Counted from the first letter of the stretch, positions 31,061 to 43,698 are shown. The stretch is 64,000 nucleotides of DNA from Hirundichthys speculiger (GCA_018398805.1 JAGFBZ010000258.1:2480001-2544000), one strand, 5' to 3'. Translations and numbers: made by a program. Notes: generated by a model not told the origin, from the letters alone.

Positions 31061-32499
31061 GAGGCATCTGCTGATTTCAGTGAAGATGAGAATCTCCCTC
31101 TGCCACATGGGCTTTTCTCCTCCCTCAATTTATTTTTCCTTTTTTTTTCTTTGCACATCTCCCTCACTCTCCTCTAATTTTCATTCGATTCTATGTGGCA
31201 TCTCTCGTAACGGCTGACTTTGTGTGTGTGTTTGGGTATGTTGTTAGTGATTATGGATGGATGTCCACTCACGTTTTGAGAGCAAAACATGATCTCATGA
31301 GATAAAATTAATATATTTTCAGAAAAATGGATTATCAGTTAAGAGTGAATCACCACACATGGACACACAGAAATGGATGTAAGCCAATTCAATGTCATTC
31401 CAGTCGATGCTGGTGCTGGGAAGGGTGGCAGGGGTATTCTGTGTTTGTTTGCACACAGTTTATAATTACTTGGCTTGGCCTTATATGGAATGAATCATAG
31501 CAGACACACACATTGTGCTGTTAATGAGCATGTGAATCATTTGGCACAGTTGGCAGTGTATAAATGAGAGAGAAGTATTTAGCATCAGGAATTAAACCAG
31601 AAGTATTCACCAGGAGGAGCACTTTTGATCCAGGTGCTTTCACTGTGTAGAAACCACAGGTATGTCTAATATCAATATCTCTTAGGTAAAAGAGCTCAGT
31701 ATCATGTCATTTCATAGTATTGCTTTGCTGAGAAGCATGCAGTGTTACTTTATTTGCAATCAGACCTGTCTTTTTTTTGTGCAAGCCTTAACTATTAAAT
31801 GCAGACAGTCATAAGTGTTGGTTGTGCAACATTGAGATTACAGAGCCCTGCCTTATGGCAAATTATAAATAAGGCATGAAATGAAAAATGAAAACAAGGT
31901 TTTTTTTTAATGTTTTTTTCCCCATTTTTTTTTTTTTTCGTGACGGAGAATAACTGTAATTGTTCATTTCAGTTGGAAGCTTCTTTTCTTATTGCACCAT
32001 GTTGGTCTTTTTTGCAGATGGGGCAGGACTTGCCTCCTGGTATGATAGAAAACAGAGTTTTCCAGCATTCCTTCTGTGCTGTAAAGGGATCCATTTAAAG
32101 GCATGCAAGTGTTTTTCTAAACCACATTAATGTACGTACCTAGCAATTGGTTTGTTTACCTAAACCGAACCAAACAAATTAAAGCAAAACTAAAAATGTA
32201 AATGAAAGTTAAATTAAAAACTAGTAATGCTATCATCCAGAAGCTCAGGTCTTGTGGATGATAGCATATGTGCTACCAGGCTCTTTGAAACTGGGTAACA
32301 CTCCTTTCACGTTAGTATCACAAAATGCAATAAGACTTTTTTTTTTTTTGTCTTTGTCCAGTTACACACTAGATAGGGAATGTTGTTTCCCAGAATATAA
32401 ATCAATATATTATATCTGGTGAATTTTATAAAGGACACCATGTCTCTTTGATTGCATGTATCTGTGGTTTCAACAAACATTAAACAGTTACATGAGAAA

Positions 32500-32644
32500 C
32501 AGTGAGATTTTCAATATTCTTGGTTTCTAGACATGCAAAATTACTACATTTTATTCTGAAAAATAATATATATATTTTTTTTTTCCAGAATAAAATGTTG
32601 TCATTGTGCATGTCTAGAAACCAAGAATATTGAAAATCTCACTG
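32500..32644. repeat. long inverted repeat (hairpin)
   Basis: Bases 32500-32537 are the exact reverse complement of 32607-32644 (38 bp). The pairing continues imperfectly to about 32563 and 32581, leaving an AT-rich loop of about 17 nt. The right arm runs straight into a (TA)n tract. It could be a small fold-back element or the result of a local inversion. No coding content. Confidence 0.93.

Positions 32645-32651
<7 letters not shown>

Positions 32652-32724
<73 letters not shown>
32652..32724 (+). repeat. (TA)n microsatellite between hairpin and LINE end
   Basis: About 36 TA units with one TACATA interruption. It joins the hairpin on the left and the 3' end of a minus-strand LINE on the right. 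Confidence 0.97.
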
Positions 32725-33333
32725 GTGTTATCTACCTCAAGCTTGGGTCCTCTACCAGAGGCCCGAGGGTTCTCCTCAGCATCTTAGCAGTTCCCAGTAA
32801 TATGGTCTTCTGGGGAGAGATCTCAGATGTTGTTCCTGGTATCTACTGGAGCCGCCAATCCAACTTGAGGATTACAGCTCCCAGTCCCCCGACCACAATT
32901 GGCACCACTCCTGCATTCACACTCCACATTTTTTCCCACTCTTCCTTCTGACCTTGGTATTTCTCGAGCTTTTCATTTTCCTTCTTTCTGATGTTGCTGT
33001 CGCCAGCACTGCTCTCCTCTGATGTTTATCCACCACTACTATGTCAGGTTGATTAGCCATCACCAGTTTGTCGGTTTGGATCTGGAAGTCCCCCAGGGTC
33101 TTGACCCACTCATTCTCAATCACCTTTGGAGGTGTTTCCCATCTTGACCCTGGGACCTCCAGTCAATTCTCGGCACAGATGTTTCTATGTACTATGCCTT
33201 CTACCTGGTTGTGGTGTCCATGTATGCTTTTCCTGCCAGCATCTTACACCCTGGTGTGATCTGCTGTAATCATTCAGGGGCATCTCTCCACAGCCTGCAC
33301 CTGGGGTCCTGTCTGTTGTGGTAGAACCCGACC

Positions 33334-33843
33334 TCAATAGATCTTGTGTTCCTGTGCAGCCATAATCAGTGTCTCTGTGTTGTCTTTCAGTCCAGCTTTT
33401 TCCAGCCATTGGTATGTTTTTCTGATGTCAGCCAGCTCTTGAATCTGGCGGTGGTATATGCCATACAGGGGCATATCTGTCCATAATAACCACTCAGATT
33501 CCTCCTCCATGCTGGGTTTCAGTTGCCTGAGGCATTCAATTAGCAGGTCATCAGAGGGGTCCATCTTCTTGATGTATTCCTGGAGACCTGCTGTTTCCTC
33601 CTGGATAGTGGCTCTGACGTTCACTAGTCTTCGGTCTCCCTCCTTTCGCTTAGCATACAGCCTCAGGATGCTGGACTTAGGGTGAAACCCTCCATTCATT
33701 GTAAGGAGTTTCCTTGTCTTAACATCGGCAGCTTGCATCTCTTCCAATGGCCAGGATATGATGCCAGCGGGGTATCTGATTACTGGTAGGGCATAGATGT
33801 TGATAGGCTGGATCTTGTTTCTTTCACTCAGCTGACTCTTCAA
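33334..33843 (-). pseudogene. LINE polyprotein fragment between reverse transcriptase and endonuclease
   Basis: 169 codons open: MKSQLSERNKIQPINIYALP at the start, KGGFHP-like NGGFHPKSSILRLYAKRKEG in the middle, and WLEKAGLKDNTETLIMAAQE at the end. The frame breaks on both sides and the reading continues in other frames, so this is a relic. Confidence 0.8.
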
Positions 33844-34203
33844 GACCTGCCTAACCCTCTGTAGGTATTTGGCTGTGGTAGACCTCCGAGCTGTCTCCTA
33901 ATGATTGCCATTTAGGATCCCCAAGTATCTGTCCTGAACATTTACTATGTTGCCTTCCGGTAGTTCAACCCCTTCAGTTCTGATCATCCTTCCTCTTCAT
34001 GATACCATCTGTCCACACTTAGAAAGTCCAAATCACATCCTAATGTCATTGCTGTAGATGCTGGTGAGGTGAGTCGATGTCACGCTCTTTTTGGCATACA
34101 GCTTGATGTCAGGAGGTGGTTGATGGTCACCCGATTTTGGAATTTGTACCTGTAGCTGCTCTTGTTTATAATCTGACTGAGAGGGTTCAGGCCTACACAG
34201 GAC

Positions 34204-34643
34204 TAGGGCTGTAGCGATACACTAATCTCGTGATACGATACGATACACGATATTCGGCTCACGGTACGATATATATCAATATTCATCTTACAATACATTT
34301 ACATCATTTTTCGAAAGATTTTAAAGAGACAAAGTGATTTTGGTGACATCTTGTGAGTGTTCCAATGACTTTGTTTGAATTTATTGAACTGAACGCATCA
34401 ATTACACATTATATGGCTGACAGGCAGCTTGCAAATGCTGGACAAAATGAATAAAAGATTTGTTGAGAAAAATAGTTTCATTTATTTAAACAGTGCAAAT
34501 TGTTGCTTGCAAGCTTTTAAATGTGGGACGCAGGTGTTTTAAAAGAAGCTTAGAATATCAATACTCGCGGCTGAAAAATCGATACTCGATACTTGATAAA
34601 ATATCGATATATTTTGCAGAATCGATAAAATCGCTCAGCTCTA
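34204..34643. mobile_element. hAT-type MITE nested in the LINE
   Basis: 440 bp between TAGGGCTGTAGCGAT and the inverse ATCGCTCAGCTCTA, flanked by a perfect 8-bp duplication CACAGGAC (34196-34203 and 34644-34651). Subterminal CGATAC and TATCGAT words repeat. There is no coding capacity. Removing it restores continuity of the LINE reverse transcriptase homology. Confidence 0.9.
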
Positions 34644-34848
34644 CACAGGACAGCAGGGGGAACAGGGCCTCTCCTTGTTATATACCACATTTCCATGTGT
34701 GTATCCAGTATCCATGTGTCCACGCACTTGATAAATCCCATTTTCATCAAATAGCAATATTTCTAATTGTTTTGTTCAACATTCTTTTTGTAAACTCAAG
34801 CACTAACCCATGTGCTTGAAGCCTGCGTTTAGTGAGTGGCTTCTTCAG

Positions 34849-35035
34849 GTCCATTGCAAGACAGAAAGATACAGATCATTCCTGCCAGCAGCCATCAGCC
34901 TCCACAACAAGACATCCTACTATTATTAATTCAGTATTATTATTGCTGTCATTTATCTATTATTGAAAAAAAAAAAGCCTTACTACAATGTTGAATTTCT
35001 CTTCTAGGATTAATAAACTATGTTTTATTTCATTT
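34849..35035 (+). mobile_element. LINE 3' end remnant (plus strand)
   Basis: The plus strand reads RYRSFLPAAISLHNKTSYYY and a stop at 34927-34929. This is the typical last segment of an L2/Rex1-like reverse transcriptase. It is followed by an A-run and TTTCTCTTCTAGGATTAATAA, a 3' UTR end widespread in fish LINEs. It abuts the truncated end of the minus-strand LINE. Confidence 0.6.
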
Positions 35036-38000
35036 CATTTTCATGTGCTATTTGCAGTCTGAATGTGGAGGGGTGAACATCTCTGTCTCTGACTTAATAT
35101 GTTTGTTTGTTTTTTCTTCTTATATTTATAGTTCTTATATTTTATAGTCAGCAGCATCTACATGTACACTTTAATTAATCAGCACGCACGAAGGAAACAG
35201 TGGAATGGTCAGCTACCCAGGGCACACACAAATGCAGCCTGAACACAAGTTCTCTGGTTTTCTGTCCAAATACAGAAACTGTGCTGGCTTTATATTGTAA
35301 ATATAGTTCTTGGGTGTATATTTGTGCGTGTGAGTGTGTTTATCCCAAAAGGGTAATTAGACTCTAATTAGTCCTGCCTCTTGTCTTCCAGAGTACAAAA
35401 GTCAGTGACCAGGGTTTGCTGCATACTGGTGCAGATAATTTAGTGCCAGGTTTAAAGCCACTTTACTATGTTGGTCACTTGGTGTAAATCAAGGGGTACA
35501 CGTATTTAAGTGCAAGTAACCCAGTTTTGTCTCTTAGATCATATTCATCTAAAACAGTGATGAAGTATCAAATCCATGACTTAAGAAAAAAGAACAACGT
35601 TTGCATCTTCCATATGTTCTGAACACACAAGACAGCCTTCACCTTTCAGTGTACTTTCATTTTTTTATTGGCCTTTAGGTTTGCAGCAGCTGTAATGGCA
35701 GCTGTCTCTGATATAACCTGAAAGTAAGATGGAAAGAACATCTTTCATGCACCATGCCCATTTTGAATATCAAGTTCTCACTCTCACTTTTTGCCTTGGT
35801 CAAAGACTTAGCATTTGGGGGGGAAAAAATTAATCTGGAACAACAGCTGTGGTTTCATGTCACTATCTCTCAAAGTATGACACTGTAAAAGCCATTAATA
35901 TAATGCAATGTATAAGTGTTAGAACATTGGTTCATAAGCATTTAAATATTTAATTCCATAACAAACAAACTTCTGGCTGAGATTATAGAAGGAAGTTTTT
36001 TAAGCAAATAAAAATGCAAACTGAGCATGATGTGCTTTAAGCAATATGTCCACTGTTTCCGCTTTTGGCACTGAGGGCTTCTGGCTAAGGCCTCAACTGA
36101 AAACGCCAGCACCTCTTGCCAAGTTGGCTTTTATAGCCAGGTCTGTTCTATCAACGATCCATGAAATGCTGCAAAAAATTATCAGGGGCAATGGTTTCAA
36201 GCAAGAAAGTGTATTTTTATCTTTTCTGTTTGGTTGTTATGGTGTTACAGAGCATTTCACTGTCAAATATATTCATTACACAGCAACTGAAATACTGGTT
36301 TATTTATTATCTTGGAGGCATGATTAAATCCCTCCAGTCCTTGCTGTCTTCTGCTTCAAATATTGATGATATATTAATTTAAACCCAGTCTGCTGCATTC
36401 ACAATAAAATTCCTTATATGGATGACTACGAGGACCCACCATTCTTTCTGTATTTCTCCTCCATAAGATCCTTCTCTTCTCTCATCTCTCTCTCATTTGC
36501 CGTCTCTTTGCACTCACCCCCACCACCTCCCCAGCTCGGTAATTTACTGTGCTGTTGGGTGAGTGTCAGTGAAGATGAATTGACCCACAGCTTTGTATTA
36601 ACATCAGGTCTGGCCAGGCATATTTGGCACTACCAGCAGTAGTTTCTGCATAGGGCAAGTGACTTCAGGGTGCCATCCATCTCTGTGCTCTCATCTGCAC
36701 GTGTATGCACACATGCACTCGCGCACACGAGAGCGAAGAGAAATTGTATATGTTTAAAGTTTCATCCCCATCCTCAGTTTTTGATCCATATATCATCCTC
36801 TTGTTATCACATTTACCAAAGAGTTTTAAGGCATTTAGTTCCTTACGGTCAATGAGGATTCCTCCACTAACATTCAATCCAGTTTTCATTCGTGGTTTTA
36901 GTTACATTTCTCCAGGGTTTTTTTTTAATTGTTTTTACATTTTTATATATTTTTTCCTTTACAACGTTTGTCTGCATAACTTTGTTTTACTCCCCTGCTC
37001 AACATATCAACATATCAATAAAATAGATAAAAAGAATATGTGATCTATACTGCTTTTACAAAATGAGTTAAGGTAGAGTGTATACTGTATGTTCAAAGTA
37101 ATTTCAGTTGTCACATGCACTTTAAAAGCCCCTGAAAGCGTATCGTAGTTGCAAGATTTAGAGACAGGTAATAACATGTTAATATACTTCCTCACTCTGC
37201 ACGCGGTCTGTAAAGGTCGATAATGGTCAATAAACATCTGGATCAGGAACATTAAGTTAATACGGACTTAAAAGGATCAGTACCATTAACAATGCTTCCT
37301 CCAAAGACAAATAATATATTTAACAGCTCTTTTCTCAGGCTCAGTAGAATCTTATGTAATCTGACCTCAATGAAACAAATATTAAAGGCTCCTTTTATTC
37401 ATAAAAGCCAGAAATCCTCTTCACCAGACAGTCTTGGAGATCAAACACTTGATAGCTCATGTTGATGGCCTTAAAGATACCTTTTAAGGTGTTTTATGGA
37501 GCATACAGATTATAATCTGTAGTGTACTTGCATGTAATATGACTCTGCACTGTAAATGAAATGTGATGTTAAACTTTATTTACAATGACAGTTTTACACT
37601 TAAATATTTTTTCCTGCGACATCTTGTTTAGATACGTGGCTGAATGTTTGCAAAGTGTCACAACTTGAGTATTAACAGCAGTTAGCATTTGAAGGCAACC
37701 GAGAACAGGCTCCTCTGGGATCCTGATCTGTATGTGAGTCTGAGAAGCTGTCTGGAACCACCCTTGTCTGTTGTACTTCCCTGTAATGCACGATCTGTCA
37801 GTGCAGGATGAATTAAGTGCTTTGGTCGACAGATTATGAAGCATTTTAGGTACACGCGCCTTCACAAACTCGCTTAAAGTTTATCCCCTCAGAGAGTCTC
37901 ATCAATTTGGCCAAGCTCATTTGTTTAGAAAGGCGCCAGATTCATCACAGCCAGACAGATGGTGGAGAGGGATTTCCTAGAGGAGAGGTAGAATAGAAGA

Positions 38001-38194
38001 AAAGGAGTGGCCCTAGGCAGATGGGGGGGAGGAGGGTGAAAGAAGAGAACAGGTTAATTTAAAAGAGGGAAAACAGCAGAGATGAACAGTTAAATAAAGA
38101 GGAGAAGGAGGGAGAAAGATGAGCAACAACGGAGCAAAACGAAGCAAGAGGGAAAGCTGAGAGAAAAAAATATTAAATCACGAAAGAAAGCTTT
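35036..38194. other. gene-free stretch
   Basis: AT-rich sequence with no exon or element that I recognise, and a purine-rich block at about 37960-38170. Confidence 0.45.
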
Positions 38195-38202
38195 TTCTAA
38201 TC

Positions 38203-38915
38203 CAGTGGTTCTCAACCTTGTTGGAGGTACTGAACCCCACCAGTTTTATATGCACATTCACCGAACCCTTCTTTATTGAAAAATAAAATATGATTTTTTT
38301 TTTTTATTATTCAAGACATAGCTATATCTTTTACAGGTGCACAAAATGAACCGTGCATTAACATCACTGTGTTCAAAGAACAAAACTAATACAATGCCGG
38401 GACTGCATGATTTACATACCTTACTTATTATTTATTGTATTTATCATTCATTTTCTGAACCCATTTTATCCACACTAGGGTAACGAAAAATAAAATATGA
38501 TTTTTTTCAAATTCAAGACATATGTATATGTTTAATTGGTTCACAAAATGAACTGTGCATTAACATCACTGTGTTCAAAAAACAAAAACCAATGCAATGC
38601 ATGAACTACATGAATTGCATACCTTACTTATTATTTATTGTACTTATAATTCATTTTCTGAACCTGCTATATCCGACCACTTTTTTTTTCTTTTGCTTGA
38701 CATAGTTAGTATGGATCCACGATGTAGCATCACGACAGTCATAAGTCGACTACTGAGCGCACCAAATTCCCTGATTGGCCAAGCAGTGTAACGTGTTCAC
38801 CTGTAGCCCGCGATGGCTAAGCTGGGCGTGTCATCATGAATCATATGAGTTAGGTGCGACTCTTGACCTCCGCCGAACCCCTAGTGTTCAATCGAACCCA
38901 GGTTAAGAGCCACTG
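38203..38915. mobile_element. hAT-type MITE with internal tandem duplication
   Basis: Ends CAGTGGTTCTCAACCT and the inverse AGGTTAAGAGCCACTG bound 713 bp. The 8-bp flanks TTCTAATC and TTCTAACC differ at one base. CAGTGGTTCTCAA-type ends are classical for Charlie-like hAT elements. The interior holds two copies of a unit of about 185 bp (38278-38463 and 38486-38668). Non-coding. Confidence 0.87.
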
Positions 38916-39006
38916 TTCTAACCCAACTCCATGACTACTCTGTTGCCAGAATTTAAAATGTGTTAATACTGAGTCAGTTCATACTTGTTTTTGAATAATG
39001 ATTCCA

Positions 39007-39072
39007 TAGATAATAAAGGTAGAATTCCCTTTTATTTACAGTGAAAATAGCAGATGAGCATTTTCTTTAGGT
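39007..39072 (+). repeat. dispersed repeat copy 1 (unknown family)
   Basis: About 60 bases starting AGATAATAAAGGTAGAATTC and ending AGATGAGCATTTTCTT are nearly identical to 43699-43765. Sequence outside the shared core diverges at once. Confidence 0.7.
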
Positions 39073-39292
39073 GCTTCTTTGGGTTAAGAAACCAGCATCC
39101 ATGACCAATCCAAACAACGATTCCAGAGTTTGTAGTCGTAAATCAGTTTTTGTCGTTCTGTACAATAAATGTACTGAGTATGGCTTCAGAGGATACATTT
39201 GGACAACTTTGTTAAGAGTAAAAGTAAATTAATTTAATGCTTAATACATAGGATATTAAATGGTTACACCTCCTCCCACAATGTCAAAGAAA

Positions 39293-40770
39293 TACCATGA
39301 ACAAAAACATAAATCTATTAGCTCAACTCAAGGATCTAAGACTTTTCTATGTACACAAAAGCCCAGTTTCTCTCAAATATTGTTCACAAATCTGTCTAAA
39401 TCTGTGTTAGTAAGTACTTCTCTGCCGAGATAATCCCTCCACCTCACAGGTGTGGCATATCAAGATGGTGATTAGACAGCATGATTATTGCACAGGTGTG
39501 TCTTAGACTGGCCACAAAGGCTACTCTAAAATGTGCACTTTTACTGCATTTGAGGGGTCCAGGAGGGTCCTAAAACCAGTCAGTATCTGGTGTGACCACC
39601 ATTTGCCTCACGCAGTGCAACACATCTCCTACATAGAGTTGATCAGGTTGTTGATTCTGGCCTATTGAATGTTGGTCCACTCATCTTCAATGGCTGTGTG
39701 AAGTTGCTGGATATTGGCAGGAACTGGAACAGACTGCCGTATGCTCATTGGGTGACATGTCCAGTAAGTATGCTGATCATGCAAGAATTGGGATGTTTTC
39801 AGCTTCCAGGAATTGTGTACAGAACCTTGCAACATGGGGCCGTGCATTATCATGCTGCAACATGAGGTGATGGTTGCAGATGAACGGCACAACAATGGGC
39901 CTCGGGATCTCGTCACAGTATCTCTGCACATTAAAAATGCCATCAATAAAATACACCCATGTTCCTTATCCATAAAAATATGCCCGCCTGTACCATAACC
40001 CCACCACCATGAGCCACTCGACTCACAGCATTGAGATCAGCAAACCACTCACCTACACGATGCCATGCATGCTGTCTCCCATCTGCCCTGTACAGTGAAA
40101 ACCAGGATTCATCCATGAAGAAAACACCTCTCCAATCTGCCAGATGCCATCAAATGTGAGCATTTGCCCAGTCAAGTCAGTTACAACGATGAACTGCAGT
40201 CAGATCAAGACCCCAATGAGGACAACAAGCGTGCAGATGAGCTTCCCTGAGACAGTTTCTGACAGTTTGTGCAGAAATTCTTTGGTTATGCAAACCAATT
40301 GTTGCAGCAGCTGTCCGAGTGGCTGGTCTCAGACAATCTTGGAGATGAGGTGGAGGTCCTGGGCTGGTGTGCTTGCACGTGAACTGCGGTTGCAAGGTCG
40401 ATGTACGGCCAAATTCTCTGAAACGCCTTTGGAGACGGCTTATGGTAGAAAAATGAACATTCAATTCAACAGCTCTGGTGGACATTCCTGCAGTCAGCAT
40501 GCCAATTGCAGGCTCCCTCAAAACATTTGATATCTCTGGCATTGTGACTGTGTGATAAAACTGCACATTTTAGAGTGGCCAGCCTATGGCCTGTGAGGTG
40601 GATGGATTATCTCAGCAAAGAAGAAGTGCTTACTAACACAGATTTAAACAGATTTGTACACAATAGGAATATGGCTTTTGTATACATAGAAAACATCTTA
40701 GATCTTTGAGTTCAACTCATGAAAAATGAGGGGGGGCAAAAGTTTTGTATTTATATTTTTGTTCAATGTA
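39293..40770 (-). mobile_element. Tc1-like transposon with long terminal inverted repeats
   Basis: About 1.48 kb between TA dinucleotides at 39293-39294 and 40769-40770. The two ends (starting CCATGAACAAAAACATAAAT and CATTGAACAAAAATATAAAT) are inverted repeats of about 180 bp at roughly 80% identity by eye. A single transposase gene runs on the minus strand between them. Long repeats, TA duplication and transposase type fit Tc1. Confidence 0.9.
39662..40566 (-). pseudogene. Tc1-like transposase, broken
   Basis: The start reads MQFYHTVTMPEISNVLREPA, then helix-turn-helix segments (ELNVHFSTISRLQRRFREFG) and RISAQTVRNCLREA. A stop follows near 40177. Reading then continues as FFMDESWFSLYRADGRH, the second catalytic Asp region, and RVGEWFADLNAVS, with further frame shifts into the 39973-39662 segment. 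About 300 residues would be full length. Multiple breaks make it inactive. Confidence 0.85.
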
Positions 40771-41402
40771 AATACCACAAATAAACTTTAATTTGTGAGT
40801 GAGTTGTCACTGTCTGCTAGTTTCTGGTATAAAGACAGAGTCCTTGTAAAGTACACTCCTGTTATGTGTCAGTACTGTTTTAATCAGATGTGAACATTAA
40901 ATATATTTTTTTTAATTATGTAGTGTTGTAGTGCTGCTTATTTTTAAGAAATTGAAAAGTATTTGACTTTTGACATTAGTTGTGCGTTTACAAGTTGTTA
41001 CGTTACCATGAGTGCCCCCTCTACAAAAAAGAGAAAAAATATATCAGTGATTTCAAGTTAGATTAATGTTTAAGTATTTTGCTGCTACAACATGTACACA
41101 TACAGTAATGTAAACCTGATGGCTTTTGATTTTGCTGGGATATATACTGGATTCACAGAAATCTGATAAATTAAAGGACAAACCAACAATAATTTTAACA
41201 GCAAAGGGTTGAACCTCAACATATCAGCACACCGTCATTGATTTTTCATGTTTTTGGAAGAGGATCAGAACCCCATGTTTTCCAAGGACGTTTTTTTATT
41301 TTGATGTTTGACAGTTTTGTTGTAGAGTGTCTAGCACAGTGCTCCAAGAGCTCCTGTAACTGTGCAACAAAATTGTGATTTTTATAATTGTGGAAGCCTA
41401 AA

Positions 41403-42272
41403 TACCATATTGGCCCAAATATAGGACGATATTTTATTCTAGAAATCATATTCTTAAAAATGGCGTCATCTTAAAATCGAGGTCTAGACTTTTCGATTGT
41501 CATTACACATCCGCGCCGCTAGATGGAGCCGGTAGTGATGAGAGCGGCAGTGAGCCCAGCGAGGCAGAAGACCTCTGTGAGTAATGGACTGTAGTCTATT
41601 GTGATACACACATGACAAGCCAAAGGACACTTGGCACTATTGTTTTATTGCACTTTTGTTTTGCAACCACCCTTTCCCCTCCCATGCAGGATTTACATAT
41701 GAAGTCAGCCAGGCTGGGTCAGTTGCAGTTTACAGCTCTCTTTTTTCTTTAATACCAATTGCAATATAGCAAACTGTTTATTGCATTGATGTTTCATCAA
41801 TGATGTATTGCACTAGTGTTTTGTTTCAATCTAGAATTTAGTCTGATTATAGTCTGAATTGTGAATGTTCTTGAAATTGAATATAACTCGACTTTGATGG
41901 TTATGCAGTTATTGACATCATTAATGCAGTTATTGAACTACATAGTCTCAGATTTTAAGAGAATAGAATTTATTAGATAATACCATACCTTCATCTTAAA
42001 TAACATGGAAACCTGACACGTACCTTACCTTATGTATGGGACCATACTTCCTAAAAAAAAGAATAAATCATTTCAATGTTTACCAATACAGCAGAATGTT
42101 ATCTCTGGGTTAGGGTTAGGGTTTTTTTTTTTTTATAATAATTGTACATCAAAAAGTTGTTTTATGAATAACCTTATTGTCTTCAACATATTTTAATGTT
42201 CCCAAAATGATATTTGAAAAATAGGAGTCGTCTTATAATCAGAGTCATCCCTATATTTGAACCAGTACGGTA
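41403..42272 (+). mobile_element. pogo/Tigger-like MITE (tentative)
   Basis: Ends TACCATATTGGCCCAAATAT and the inverse ATATTTGAACCAGTACGGTA form imperfect inverted repeats ending at TA, with ATAGGACG and CGTCTTAT inside them. Around 41521 a frame reads DGAGSDESGSEPSEAEDLCE, an acidic stretch like the C-terminus of pogo-type transposases. No catalytic domain remains. The superfamily is a guess from TA ends and the acidic tail. Confidence 0.5.
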
Positions 42273-43698
42273 CATCATTCATGTAACTGTTGCAGTTATA
42301 AAAGCATTCAGTGACCCATACTGTCACCCAAGTTCATGTTTAATCATCATGACTGTGCATGAATCCACTTCAGGTTCTCTGATTATGACTGTTTGACAGG
42401 ACATGCTGCGTGGATGAACTGAGCAGCTTTAAGTTTGTGCTCCAAATTAAGCCATATAACATTTACTTTGGGTTCATATACAGTAAAGAGACAAGGGTCA
42501 TCAGAACTGAAAAAAATACACAGAAACACTTCCAAAGTCTGTTTCCTTTCACACCATTAGAGACCGAGTAGGTCATTGAATTCCTCTCCAAGTTAGTGCC
42601 CCAAACATCCCAGGTTAAACTGTGTTTAGCTGTGTGGCAAAATGGTTCTGTTACAAGCACAAACTGCCATTCGCTATAACCTTTTCTGTTTCTCTCTCGC
42701 ACATGCAGGAACATGTTTTTCCCTGTCTTTCCACTATGAATGATTTAGTGAGTGAGCCTCCAAGAGGGCTCGGAAACTAGGTTAACTTAAGGTAGGCTCC
42801 GCTGACTTAAAAGTTCCGCACATGCATGCAGTGTTAACGGCATTTATTTCGAGTTTAAAGAAGCAGGCTGCGCATTTATCACCGTCAGCTCTGTTGTCAC
42901 CTGCTCCTGGTGCTGCTCCATCATCAGCACGTCTCACCAGGTTCCACAATACAATGGCACCCTTTTAACCCTGTTATTTTTTTAAATTTAAATTATCTTT
43001 ATTCTATCCATAAATCCATAAATAACACAGTTCCTGCTTGTCAGGTGATTTAGTACAGATTCTGAGCCGTATGCGGTTTTTAACTGTGAGTGTTTGTATG
43101 TGTCTTGCGTGACTAATTCAAAGCTAGTTTGTCCTCGTCAACACATGCCACCTCTCCGCACCTTTAAACGAAAACTATCAGTTCACATGTTCAAAAAGTT
43201 ACACATGATAAAGTGAGAGACTCTTTCAGAGGAAGAGTGAGATTATGGTGTGATAGTGGAAGACATGGGGGGGGTGTTAAATCATCACTTTTTTTAAATC
43301 CCCACTGTGTTCCTGTTGCTTTGGTAACGTGATGTCATTGCAGCCTCTATCACCTGCTCAGGTGTTGATGAGCTTTGGCCCAGAGGTGTGTGTGGTCATG
43401 TTCAACTCACAAAAATGACTGTTAGCATAACTTTATTGCTCGTTGTTTAATAGTTTATCAGCAGTTAAAGATTAGGATGTGCGTTCTTGAGTGTCTTCAG
43501 GTGAGTACTTTCCTGCAGAAGTGGAGATTGTGTTGCGTGTGTTTAGATATTTATTGTGTTTGTTTTTAACTGTGTTTTAATACACTGTATGGTGACCATC
43601 AAGAAATTTCTCTATTGTTGTGATAGCTAGTACACTGATTTGTTTCTGAGCAGAAATCAAAATGTACTAAGTTTGTTGGGTTTTCTTTTTAAATATTC
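42273..43698. other. gene-free stretch
   Basis: No exon or element recognised. Confidence 0.4.

Larger units (their letters stand above)
23520..32499. other. gene-free stretch upstream of lrtm2 (inferred cacna2d4 intron)
   Basis: No exon is supported. It holds two long (TA)n tracts, a purine-rich block at 24790-24960 and another at about 30240-31060. A promoter for lrtm2 probably lies here but I could not place it. Confidence 0.4.
32725..34851 (-). mobile_element. non-LTR retrotransposon (LINE), 5'-truncated, R2/R4-like endonuclease type
   Basis: The minus strand encodes, from 34850 down, decayed reverse transcriptase segments. A longer open stretch (33843-33334) reads NKIQPINIYALPVIRYPAGI and KTRKLLTMNGGFHPKSSILR, followed by a Cys/His-containing part. 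A domain with MANQPDIVVVDKHQRRAV comes last. DIVVVDK followed by a basic region is the look of the restriction-like endonuclease at the C-terminus of R2/R4-type LINEs, and a very similar family is common in teleosts. The 3' end lies at the (TA)n tract. A hAT MITE at 34204-34643 interrupts it. Confidence 0.75.

Noticed and set aside
40144..40530. 128-codon plus-strand ORF
   Set aside because: Antisense of the Tc1 transposase remnant.
42106..42124. Telomere repeat array
   Set aside because: Only about two and a half TTAGGG units, too short to call a telomeric array. Kept only as a remark under the pogo-like element.
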